In this document: piece after piece, positions 1 to 5,151 of the stretch
Layout: every line of letters starts with the position of its first letter
Position numbering within the stretch: the first letter of the stretch is position 1
Assembly (NCBI GenBank): GCA_964604675.1
Contig: CAZSAT010000221.1
Span: 1 to 7,015, forward strand
DNA from: CAZSAT01 sp964604675
GTDB lineage: Bacteria; Myxococcota_A; UBA796; CAJQPC01
Length of the DNA: 7,015 nt
Reading direction: 5' to 3'
Position numbers and translations under genes: made by a program
Notes under the pieces: generated by a model
What the model saw: the letters and a program-made list of their open reading frames with translations, nothing else
Database searches by the model: none
Told to the model about the DNA's origin: nothing

Positions 1-35
1 AGTTGTGTTACCCAACTGGCGCTTTCTACACTCAT
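1..35 (-). CDS. Start of a tail-type structural gene (partial, runs off the window)
   Basis: An ATG at 33-35 overlaps the TGA of the upstream gene in an ATGA junction, the same arrangement as at 1112-1115, so translation is probably coupled. Only 11-12 residues are visible (MSVESASWVTQL). This opening resembles the N-termini of many phage tail or fibre proteins that begin with a Val-Glu-(T/S)-Ala and then an (I/V)-(S/T)-Q-L motif. That family link is from memory and rests on very few residues. The position at the downstream end of a head-tail module fits a tail or fibre component. Confidence 0.6.
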   Translation of the reverse strand, partial: MSVESASWVTQ

Positions 36-538
36 GCTGATGCCGCCGTTAAGGTCACAGTCACCTCAAGCGTGTCGCCAGAAATAACGGAACGAGAAGA
101 GCTGAAATCAACAACGCCATAAAGCGTTCCCGAAGTTCCAGACTTAGTGTTATCACTATTAATAAAAGCTCCTGCTACAGTCGCCGTTCCGTTAATAGAA
201 TAAGTAGCCTTGCTTGCGGTGTTGTCGATGCTACCGGCAGCAGCAGTACCCAAAGTAAGGGTCTGCCGCACTGCCTGAGAATAGGCTACTACTTCCGTCC
301 AGGAAGAATGGGAAGCCATCGTATCTGCGGCGACGGGTGTGCCAGCGCCTTTCAAACCAACGTACCAGGCAGTGATCTGCGTACCGCCATCAAGGGTACT
401 CGACAGGACATGATTTAGCCCCACCGTGGTTACGAGATTCTTTTTAACCTCCCGCCACTTCTCTGTTCCTTCAGAGTCGAGACATACGACCTCCCAAGTG
501 TTTTTGAGGCCGAGGTTCATATCGGTGTCGTGTTGCAT
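32..538 (-). CDS. Beta-rich phage virion-type protein, 168 aa, function unknown
   Basis: The start is set at the ATG at 538, because a strong GGAGG (546-550) lies 7 nt upstream. The reading frame extends further up to 709, but that part only overlaps the preceding gene in another frame and is not credible as protein. Residues 1-35 are charged (with KWREVKKNLV); the rest is rich in Thr, Ser, Ala and Gly with alternating hydrophobics, including ITAWYVGLKG near 55-64, DTMASHSSWTE near 72-82 and a closing SGDTLEVTVTLTAASA. Such proteins are common in phage genomes next to head-tail genes and are usually left as hypothetical structural proteins; I recognise the type but know no proven role. The low-complexity beta pattern suggests a capsid decoration, tail or fibre part (inference). 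The TGA overlaps the next gene's ATG. Confidence 0.88.
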   Translation of the reverse strand: MQHDTDMNLGLKNTWEVVCLDSEGTEKWREVKKNLVTTVGLNHVLSSTLDGGTQITAWYVGLKGAGTPVAADTMASHSSWTEVVAYSQAVRQTLTLGTAAAGSIDNTASKATYSINGTATVAGAFINSDNTKSGTSGTLYGVVDFSSSRSVISGDTLEVTVTLTAASA

Positions 539-563
539 TTTTAAGCCTCCGTCGGCCTTAAAC

Positions 564-1115
564 TTAATTGGGGTATTCAACATCCGTCCATACCGTTGAG
601 GGATCTGATTCATCTGACCATGTTGAAGATGGATCAGAAACATCAGTCCATGTTGAAGAAGGATCGGTGACCGCATTCCAAAGGAACGAATCACCGTTTT
701 CATAACCAAGCGAAACAGTCACCGTAAGCGACTCAGGAAACTTGGTGTTATTGACGTAATCCGTGGTGATGCCATAACTGGCTGCCGCCACAGCGTCGAG
801 TTTCCCGGATACCGTATATCCGGTAGACAAGGCGTAAGTCGCGTCTTCGGAAAACGTGAATCCACCGAGTCCGGTGTATCCGGTATTAATGGCGTATGTC
901 GCAGCCCCGATTAGCGTATGCGTCCCATTTTTTGTCGCGGTAAGGTTTAACCCGAAAGCACTAGCCCCGGACAATGTAGCCGCGCTCGAAGTGCTGTAAC
1001 CAGAATCAACCGCAAAAGAACTGCTATTAGTTTTTGCCGGTGAATTCCAGTTGATACCAACGCTACTCCAGTAAATCGGGGCAGACGCCTCTGCCCAGGT
1101 AATGGGCGCGGTCAT
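564..1115 (-). CDS. Repeat-containing putative virion protein, 183 aa
   Basis: The ATG at 1115 overlaps the TGA of the adaptor gene (ATGA), so translational coupling is likely. Two repeat systems are visible. At residues 34-120 an aromatic-x-x-x-(S/T)-x-Y-like motif recurs exactly every 20 residues: FAVDSGY 34-40, FGLNLTA 54-60, YAINTGY 74-80, YALSTGY 94-100, YGITTDY 114-120. At 151-180 there are three tandem decapeptides of the form DPS-(S/T)-x-W-(T/S)-D-(V/E)-x. There is no signal peptide or membrane segment. Periodic beta-strand-like repeats followed by short Trp/Asp repeats are common in phage fibre or surface proteins, and similar W-T-D-x-x-D-P-S repeats occur near phage tail genes (from memory). 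Role inferred as a virion surface, neck or fibre component. Confidence 0.88.
   Translation of the reverse strand: MTAPITWAEASAPIYWSSVGINWNSPAKTNSSSFAVDSGYSTSSAATLSGASAFGLNLTATKNGTHTLIGAATYAINTGYTGLGGFTFSEDATYALSTGYTVSGKLDAVAAASYGITTDYVNNTKFPESLTVTVSLGYENGDSFLWNAVTDPSSTWTDVSDPSSTWSDESDPSTVWTDVEYPN
576..665 (-). repeat. Three tandem 30-bp coding repeats
   Basis: Units lie at 636-665, 606-635 and 576-605 (transcription order), each coding ten residues that begin Asp-Pro-Ser and carry a central Trp. The first two units are closest; the third has diverged and has lost the S-S-T order (S-T-V instead). They end three codons before the stop of the 183-residue protein. Copy number of such units can vary between related phages (inference). 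Confidence 0.85.
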
Positions 1116-1738
1116 GGATTACCAGAAGTATTCATTATTCGCATGGCTGAACCGCTATGACGATCTTGAGCGTCTGCATATTGCAGCGACTCAATCCCTC
1201 TCTGGTAGCCAGCCGACCAGGTAGGCAGTCTGGCGTCGTTGACCAAAAACGCCTCTGCCTCCATGAGCGCGGCATACAGGTAAACGTCCGGCGCGTTTGT
1301 CAGCACCCAATTGGTTGTCGTGGTGCTAGACAACGAATCAAAGCGTTTGTAAAACAGCATCTCAATCGTCATTACGGCAGCGGGTGTCGGCCCGAGCTGC
1401 AACTCATCAGCGATGATCGTGTAGTAGTAAGGCGTCCCGGTTGTCGTGCCGCCCCACATCCGGTCATACATTTCCGGCGTAACGTATTCCAGGATGCGGA
1501 TAGGAGTGCCGTTGACCTGGAGATTACGCATTTGCAGATAGTTGGTCGGCAAAGCGTAATTACGTTGATTGGCGACGGTCGATGCCGTTTGCTTAGTCTC
1601 CATCGCCCGAATACGCAGATCCCGATTAAACCTGGCTTCTGCGAGAGAATTGAACTCAGGAATACGCGCAGTCAGATCGTCACGATCAAGCCAATTCGCT
1701 ACAGCCGTCTGTAGTTCGCTGTAGGTCGAGATTGCCAT
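1112..1738 (-). CDS. Head-tail adaptor (SU10-type adaptor family), 208 aa
   Basis: The protein would sit between the portal ring and the tail, completing the neck after DNA packaging. The N-terminus MAISTYSELQTAVANWLDRDDL is followed by an IPEFNSLAEARFNRDLR stretch near residues 25-42 and an LPTNYLQMRNLQVNG segment near 63-77. The pattern (helical start, 'A-E-A-R-x-N-R-x-L-R', then 'L-P-x-(D/N)-(F/Y)-L-x-x-R') is that of the phage adaptor proteins related to SU10, as I recall the family. The length of about 200 residues is normal for it. The ATG at 1738 shares a base with the TAA of the upstream gene (TAATG), and there is no clear Shine-Dalgarno site, so coupling to the 94-residue gene is likely. 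The stop overlaps the next start by 4 nt. Confidence 0.9.
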   Translation of the reverse strand: MAISTYSELQTAVANWLDRDDLTARIPEFNSLAEARFNRDLRIRAMETKQTASTVANQRNYALPTNYLQMRNLQVNGTPIRILEYVTPEMYDRMWGGTTTGTPYYYTIIADELQLGPTPAAVMTIEMLFYKRFDSLSSTTTTNWVLTNAPDVYLYAALMEAEAFLVNDARLPTWSAGYQRGIESLQYADAQDRHSGSAMRIMNTSGNP

Positions 1739-2022
1739 TAGCGCGTCAGTTCAGAAACGTAGACGACGCCGCCGGTTGATACCTGGAGCGCAGCAACCTT
1801 TTCGCCACCGTGGATCGAGAAATAGGTGGGCCAGTCTTTCAGAAGAAAGATGCCGTTACTGGCGGTCGCAGTCGGAGATGCGCCAAACGCCAGGTAAACA
1901 TTCTCTGTGGCCGTAATCAGCACATCGCTGACTTGTGCGCCGACACCATTACTGGTCGCAGCGGACGTACCCGCACTTGTTATGGTCTGAGTCGCCCCAG
2001 CCGGTCGATAGTTCCCTTTCAT
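1738..2022 (-). CDS. Small beta-rich phage protein, 94 aa, function unknown
   Basis: The ATG at 2022 follows a TAGGA element that also contains the TAG stop of the upstream gene (2032-2034), with a 7-nt spacer. The sequence is rich in Ala, Thr, Ser, Gly and Val. It opens MKGNYRPAGATQTITS, has a middle VYLAFGASPTATASNGIFL segment near 43-61, and ends with GGEKVAALQVSTGGVVYVSELTR. This looks like a single small beta-sandwich. Proteins of this kind are frequent hypothetical genes in phage head-tail modules; a decoration or neck role is possible but not shown by the sequence. It is not a membrane or exported protein. The stop codon overlaps the adaptor start by one base. Confidence 0.87.
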   Translation of the reverse strand: MKGNYRPAGATQTITSAGTSAATSNGVGAQVSDVLITATENVYLAFGASPTATASNGIFLLKDWPTYFSIHGGEKVAALQVSTGGVVYVSELTR

Positions 2023-2031
2023 GTGTTTTTC

Positions 2032-2358
2032 CTAAAGGTCAGTTGGGGAGGTTTTCAAAAACTTGTTGTCTGGATTGTTGAGATAAGCCGCCATCAGTTT
2101 GTTGTCTTTTAAGATCTCACCGTTGGTTTCTTTTATCCATTGTTCCAGGACGGTTTTGGGAATCGTGGCGCACTTATGCCACTCACCACGTTTGCCCATT
2201 GATAACTTGTCGCCGTAGTCGTTGTACTGGCGTTTATTGGCATCAATGATGGATTGCACATCCTGAACAGTGTTGAACGTGACAGATCCATCGGCGTGTT
2301 CGTGCATATCGGTTCTTCGATATGGCTCAACATCGAAAATTGTTTTGCGATCAGACAT
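2032..2358 (-). CDS. Conserved phage structural-module protein, 108 aa, function unknown
   Basis: The start is placed at the ATG at 2358 (MSDRKTIFDVEP). A GGGGA lies about 9 nt upstream, and the ATG overlaps the TGA of the preceding 59-residue gene by 8 nt. An in-frame GTG at 2385 would add nine residues that overlap that gene and look unlikely. The protein has an HEHADGSVTFNTVQDVQSI segment near 19-37, then ANKRQYNDYG, a basic W-H-K-C-A-T-I-P-K-T-V-L-E-Q-W-I core near 67-82, and a C-terminal 'Y-L-N-x-P-D-N-K-F-L-K-T-S-P'. I recognise this as a family commonly found just downstream of phage capsid genes ('I-P-x-x-V-(I/L)-E-x-W' and 'L-(R/K)-T-(A/S)-P' motifs), with no function known to me. 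It is probably a head-completion or virion-associated protein by position. Confidence 0.87.
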   Translation of the reverse strand: MSDRKTIFDVEPYRRTDMHEHADGSVTFNTVQDVQSIIDANKRQYNDYGDKLSMGKRGEWHKCATIPKTVLEQWIKETNGEILKDNKLMAAYLNNPDNKFLKTSPTDL

Positions 2359-2530
2359 AACCGACGTTCCCCACTTTGGGTGCACCGTTAGAGGTGTCGC
2401 TGTAAGCGTCTTGCAGCCACTCCGTTGAGTTCTTCGGGCGTTTAACTTCTTTCGGTGCTGGCGGTGTTTTTTTCGTCAGCTTCTTTGTCAATCCTTTGAG
2501 GTCTTTATTCATCTGATAGCGTTGTGTCAT
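2351..2530 (-). CDS. Lysine-rich small hypothetical protein, 59 aa
   Basis: The frame from ATG 2530 to TGA 2351-2353 codes a 59-residue basic protein that begins MTQRYQMNKDLKGLTKKLTK and ends NVGYV. It fills the otherwise empty space between the capsid terminator and the next gene, and its stop overlaps the next start (ATGTCTGA), which supports it being real. The N-terminal third is basic and probably helical; a KTPPAPKEVKRPK stretch near 21-33 is probably unstructured. The start is uncertain. The ATG at 2530 touches the U-tract of the terminator and has no Shine-Dalgarno site; ATG 2512 (residue 7) is an alternative, also without a clear site. I do not recognise the family. Translation may depend on transcripts reading through the terminator. 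Confidence 0.72.
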   Translation of the reverse strand: MTQRYQMNKDLKGLTKKLTKKTPPAPKEVKRPKNSTEWLQDAYSDTSNGAPKVGNVGYV

Positions 2531-2558
2531 AAAAAAAGGGGCGAGTTTCCCCGCCCCT
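2531..2558 (-). terminator. Rho-independent terminator after the capsid gene
   Basis: In the minus-strand RNA a 7-bp stem, AGGGGCG (2558-2552) with CGCCCCU (2543-2537), closes an 8-nt loop and is followed by a run of seven U (2537-2531, the first of which can pair). It lies 22 nt after the capsid stop codon. The next gene's first possible start codon directly follows the U-run, so termination is probably partial, letting fewer transcripts into the connector genes than into the capsid gene (inference). Confidence 0.9.
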
Positions 2559-2580
2559 TCTCTTGGTGAATAACCTATTT

Positions 2581-3999
2581 CTAGGTCGTTACGTTTGCCA
2601 GGTATCCAGACGATTTCTCGTTCTTGGACATAAGACCAGCTTCGTAGACCAACATCTGACGCTGACTGTCACCAGTGACGGCGAGATCAACGGTTTTGAA
2701 GTCACGAAGCACGCCCATCGCCCAATGATCCATATCCAGAATGAAGACATCCTGGCTACGGGCCTGGTTACGATTGGGCTGGATCTTGAACGTACCAAAG
2801 TCGCTACACGATGTTCAGATAAGTGCGTTACGCTTATCCCGTCTTTCGACTGCTGCACGTTGCCGTACAGGTCAGACCATATCTTCACCCGTTTCCGGGG
2901 CTAGGCGCTTCGGCCCACTTGGGCCTACTCCCTTTCGGGATGGTCGTTACACCTTCCTCTTATGAGGCTTGGCACGGGATTGTCCACATGGGAGTTTCCC
3001 CGTTTTCACCTAGTTTGCTGCTATCTGTCTCCAGATAGTGACGCTAGTGCTTAACGTATACATCAACAGCCGCGACAACGTGTGCCGGGGCTACTTTGTC
3101 AGCAGCGGTACGAAGGCTGGAAACGGTCTGAGTGAGATCAGAGATCGCCTGTTTGATGTCAGGCTTACACATGATCACATCAGGGTCGCCGCCGCTTTCG
3201 TATGCTTCTTTGATGACGATCTTGATACCGGCTTCGGTGATGCTGTTGTCAGTCGTAGCATCCGTGGCCGCATCAGTTCCGTTACCGGAAGACGCAGAAC
3301 CAGTCGTGCCGCCAGAACCCAGCGAATGGTAGTTGGTCGCGATCCATGCCGGAAGACCAGCAGTGATACGAGCAGTACCCGTTGCGCCAGCGTTACGAGC
3401 GACGTTGGAGGTCAGCATGAACTCGATGTCACGCTTCATCCGTTTCGCTTTTTTCNNNNNNNNNNNNNNNNNNNNNNNNNNNNNNNNNNNNNNNNNNNNN
3501 NNNNNNNNNNNNNNNNNNNNNNNNNNNNNNNNNNNNNNNNNNNNNNNNNNNNNNNCCTTCAAGCTGACGGTTTGCGCCACCAGCGGCGATAGTATCCAAA
3601 TGTTACCGTGGGAGTTTTTTATCTCTCACTTCTTACGGTTGCCCGTAAGGTCAGCACATATCATCATCCCCGAAGGGAGTCCGGCGCTCGTGGGTCTTTA
3701 CCGTCCGTTCTGGACTCCATGACCTGTGCGTTGAACCTTCACACTATTCCTAGTGTGCTTGGCTGCTGATTGCCCCAGAGGGGTTTCCAGCAATTCACCG
3801 GATTTTCATAAGCGCATTACTGCGCCTCAGACCAATACTATTTAGTCTGCCACTCGAAAAACGTGTTATCCACGCTCTGCTTGGAGCACCCACTCAAAAA
3901 GGGCGTGTCCAAAGGAGCGATTGCGTATATCACATTTGCGAGTGATTCCCTGATACCGATTGCACTATAAGTAGTGCTGGTATTTGTTGGGATTGCCAT
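2581..3999 (-). CDS. Major capsid protein (SU10-like / DUF5309-type), three exons split by two group I introns
   Basis: This protein forms the icosahedral shell. The proposed join on the minus strand is exon 1 3999-3844 (52 codons), exon 2 3596-3054 (contains the N gap 3555-3456), exon 3 2806-2581. Exon 1 begins MAIPTNTSTTYSAIG and ends FFEWQT. Exon 2 continues DTIAAGGANRQLEG, is cut by the gap, then resumes KKAKRMKRDIEF and ends AAVDVYV, its last codon split GT|T across intron 2. Exon 3 reads SDFGTFKIQPNRNQ, then VFILDMDHW, LRDFKTVDLAVTGDS and ends GYLANVTT. The joined motifs 'EWQT-D', 'K-R-D-I-E', 'D-V-Y-V-S-D-F-G', 'P-N-R' and 'L-A-x-T-G-D-S' are those of the SU10-like capsid family as I remember it. 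Visible residues total about 273; a usual length near 320-340 implies roughly 50-65 lie in the gap. AAGGA (4010-4006) is 6 nt before the ATG. Scaffold lies immediately upstream. Confidence 0.95.
2807..3053 (-). ncRNA. Group I self-splicing intron 2 in the capsid gene (IA-like, ORF-less)
   Basis: The RNA catalyses its own excision and exon ligation using a guanosine cofactor. Visible pairings (minus-strand order): P1, exon ACGU with intron GCGU, giving U.G at the splice site; P2, CTATCTG-GAGA-CAGATAG (3038-3021); P3, CUAGGUG (3013-3007) with CGCCUAG (2907-2901); P4, ACGGG (3003-2999) with CCCGU (2978-2974), followed by the GCCAAG core; a P6a hairpin with AUAA loop; P7, GACCAU (2945-2940) with AUGGUC (2880-2875); two extra hairpins between P7 and P3' (GAAA and AAGU loops), typical of subgroup IA; P8, CCCCG-GAAA-CGGGU (2900-2887); P9 with GCAA loop (2870-2853). 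The intron ends in G at 2807. P10 is short (exon UAG with CUA). There is no internal homing-endonuclease gene. P1 is weak (4 bp), but the splice site is fixed by the restored capsid frame. Confidence 0.95.
3456..3555. other. Assembly gap of 100 N inside capsid exon 2
   Basis: The 100-base run of N is a conventional placeholder. The flanking coding frames (…QLEG before, KKAKRM… after) are in register only if the true missing length is a multiple of three, and 100 is not. The real gap should therefore differ from 100 and, by comparison with the family's usual length, probably hides about 50-65 codons. A further intron inside it cannot be excluded. Confidence 0.95.
3597..3843 (-). ncRNA. Group I self-splicing intron 1 in the capsid gene (IA-like, ORF-less)
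   Basis: P1: exon end CAGACU pairs fully with intron GGUCUG, with the diagnostic U.G wobble at the splice site (3844/3843). P10: 3'-exon GAUACU pairs with AGUAUU in the P1 loop region. P2: GCGCA-GUAA-UGCGC hairpin (3826-3813 region). P3: CCGGUG (3801-3796) with CGCCGG (3686-3681). P4: UUGCUG (3793-3788) with CAGCAG (3768-3763), enclosing a CCC/GGG P5 and followed by GCCAAG. P6a: CACACUA-GGAA-UAGUGUG. P7: GCACA (3729-3725) with UGUGC (3658-3654). P7.1: GGUC (3724-3721) with GACC (3696-3693). P7.2: GUCC/GGAC. P8: CCC-UUCG-GGG. P9: CUUACGG-GCAA-CCGUAAG (3649-3632). The intron ends in G at 3597. P7.1/P7.2 point to subgroup IA, common in phages. It sits between codons, and the in-frame TAG in its second codon would truncate unspliced product. 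Confidence 0.97.
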
Positions 4000-4020
4000 T
4001 GTTTGTCCTTAAAAGAAAAG

Positions 4021-5061
4021 TTATACGAAATCTTCCAGGAGAGCTGCCGCGTCATTGACGTTGCCGGTCTCTGAAAGTCGGTTTCTCAGCGCCGCACGTT
4101 TACTTTTGGACTCAGATTTGGCTGTTGCTGCTTTACTGCCGCGAATGACCTTGGGTTTGTTCTTGAGTTTCTTGGCCTTTGGATTGGCCTTCATCATCTC
4201 GTCGTACAATCTGGCCTTGTTCAAAACAATAAAGGATCGATGGTCGATAAGACTCTCGATCTCAGCGTCTTGGAAGCCCACAGATGAAGCGTAGGAACGC
4301 AGCTCACCGGCGAGTTCTTTCTGTTTGCCAGGATCACCCCAATCCGGTAGTTTTTCTACCAGGGCAGCGTGTTCCTGTTTTACAGACTCTTGCCAGTTGT
4401 GTTGTGCTGCGGCCTCGTTTTTCGCAATCGCCTGTTGCTGGTGCTGATGCACCCTGGCGATCTTTTCCTGGGCCTCTCTGAACTCTTCTCGTTTGGTTAC
4501 GAACTCAATCGGGTCTTCCGCTTTAAGGCGTTCCCAATCTACGTTCGCAAACTGGTCGAGGTTAGAGTTTTCAATCATCGACTGAAGTTGTTGTGCGTAC
4601 TGCTGTCGCTCTGCCTGGATCTGCTGCATCTCGGAGCTGTACTGCGCTTGCAGTGACTCCATCCGCTTTCGATCTTCCGCGAGAGCTTGGCTTTTCCTCG
4701 TAAACGAGGAATTGCGCGAGTAGCCCTTTAGGAGTTCGTCAAGACTGACCTCGATTTCTTCACCATCAACTTTGATGGCGTAGACGGGTTCCTCTTCGTC
4801 CTCTTCTTCAGACTCTTCGCTTTCAGACTCTTCCTCATCCTCTTCGGACTCGGATTCGTCTTCAGAAACCGCCTCAGGAGATTCGTCTGGATCTTCTTCC
4901 GTGGACGTTAATTCTTCTTCGGTCGGGGCGGCCTCTTCTGCCTCTGAGGATTCTTGCGAGTCCAGAAGACCTAAGAGTGCCTGTTGTGCCGAGGCGATAC
5001 TGCCCTCGTCGGTTATTACGGGTGCTTCATTCAGCGCCGGTGCTTCTTGCGTGTCGGCCAT
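4021..5061 (-). CDS. Capsid assembly scaffolding protein, 346 aa
   Basis: Scaffold proteins guide capsid subunits around the portal during procapsid assembly and then leave. The start chosen is ATG 5061: GGAG lies 6 nt upstream. In-frame ATG 5073 and TTG 5100 lie in or against the terminator and lack a ribosome site. The sequence is highly acidic at residues 38-92 (long Glu/Asp/Ser runs), then has a compact 'K-V-D-G-E-E-I-E-V-S-L-D-E-L-L-K-G-Y-S-R' motif near 97-116, a long Gln/Glu/Ala-rich coiled coil near 120-225, and a basic Lys-rich tail region near 290-325 that could bind the acidic inner capsid surface. That motif followed by a coiled coil is typical of podovirus-type scaffolds. The stop at 4021 is 21 nt before the capsid ATG. 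It is immediately preceded by a terminator. Confidence 0.9.
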   Translation of the reverse strand: MADTQEAPALNEAPVITDEGSIASAQQALLGLLDSQESSEAEEAAPTEEELTSTEEDPDESPEAVSEDESESEEDEEESESEESEEEDEEEPVYAIKVDGEEIEVSLDELLKGYSRNSSFTRKSQALAEDRKRMESLQAQYSSEMQQIQAERQQYAQQLQSMIENSNLDQFANVDWERLKAEDPIEFVTKREEFREAQEKIARVHQHQQQAIAKNEAAAQHNWQESVKQEHAALVEKLPDWGDPGKQKELAGELRSYASSVGFQDAEIESLIDHRSFIVLNKARLYDEMMKANPKAKKLKNKPKVIRGSKAATAKSESKSKRAALRNRLSETGNVNDAAALLEDFV

Positions 5062-5074
5062 AGTGTGCTCCATG

Positions 5075-5097
5075 AAAAAGCCCCACCGAAGTGGGGC
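5075..5097 (-). terminator. Rho-independent terminator immediately before the scaffold start
   Basis: In the minus-strand RNA a 7-bp stem, GCCCCAC (5097-5091) with GUGGGGC (5086-5080), is capped by a UUCG tetraloop and followed by five U (5079-5075). The U-run ends 13 bases before the scaffold ATG at 5061, with the Shine-Dalgarno site in between. I see no promoter between terminator and gene, so scaffold and capsid transcripts must come from read-through, antitermination or an unseen mechanism. Confidence 0.9.
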
Positions 5098-5100
5098 CAA

Positions 5101-5134
5101 CCAGCGTCCCTGCTGGCTCGTTTCGCGAAACGAG
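5101..5134. repeat. Hairpin and perfect 18-bp palindrome upstream of the terminator
   Basis: CCAGC (5101-5105) pairs with GCTGG (5112-5116) around a 6-base loop, directly followed by the perfect palindrome CTCGTTTCGCGAAACGAG (5117-5134). With the adjacent terminator this makes three consecutive structured elements in 60 bases between two genes. They could protect or mark an mRNA 3' end, serve as an RNase processing site, or act as a protein-binding operator; the sequence does not decide between these. Confidence 0.75.
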
Positions 5135-5151
5135 TTTCGTTAAAAAACAGT

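Noticed and set aside
539..709. N-terminal extension of the 168-residue protein to residue 1 at 709
   Set aside because: This stretch is the out-of-frame shadow of the repeat gene, while ATG 538 has a strong GGAGG at the right distance.
1157..1714. Long plus-strand frame opposite the adaptor gene
   Set aside because: Arg- and Cys-rich shadow translation with no family resemblance; the minus-strand adaptor explains the region.
2589..2888. Minus-strand 99-residue frame (MKIWSDLYG…)
   Set aside because: It begins inside intron 2 and overlaps capsid exon 3 in the wrong frame; exon 3 has clear family motifs and its own stop at 2581.
2741..3038. Plus-strand frames inside or across intron 2 as a possible homing endonuclease
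   Set aside because: They are short, have no recognisable endonuclease motif and arise from the complementary strand of a structured RNA.
3044..3580. Minus-strand frame starting MAQTVSLK and running through the N gap, as a complete capsid gene
   Set aside because: The part before the gap is in a different frame from the real capsid exon (DTIAAGGANRQLEG), and the end is a read-through into intron 2. It is an artefact of the arbitrary N length plus an unspliced intron.
2807..3843. Inteins rather than introns
   Set aside because: The interrupting segments contain in-frame stops within two codons and no protein splicing motifs; they are only 247 nt with strong RNA structure.
2581..3999. Capsid gene as a pseudogene broken by insertions or sequencing errors
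   Set aside because: Both interruptions have complete group I intron folds, correct splice-site bases, and restore the frame precisely, which random damage would not.
5062..5100. Upstream TTG or ATG starts for the scaffold gene
   Set aside because: They lie in the terminator hairpin and U-run without a Shine-Dalgarno site; GGAG precedes ATG 5061 by 6 nt.
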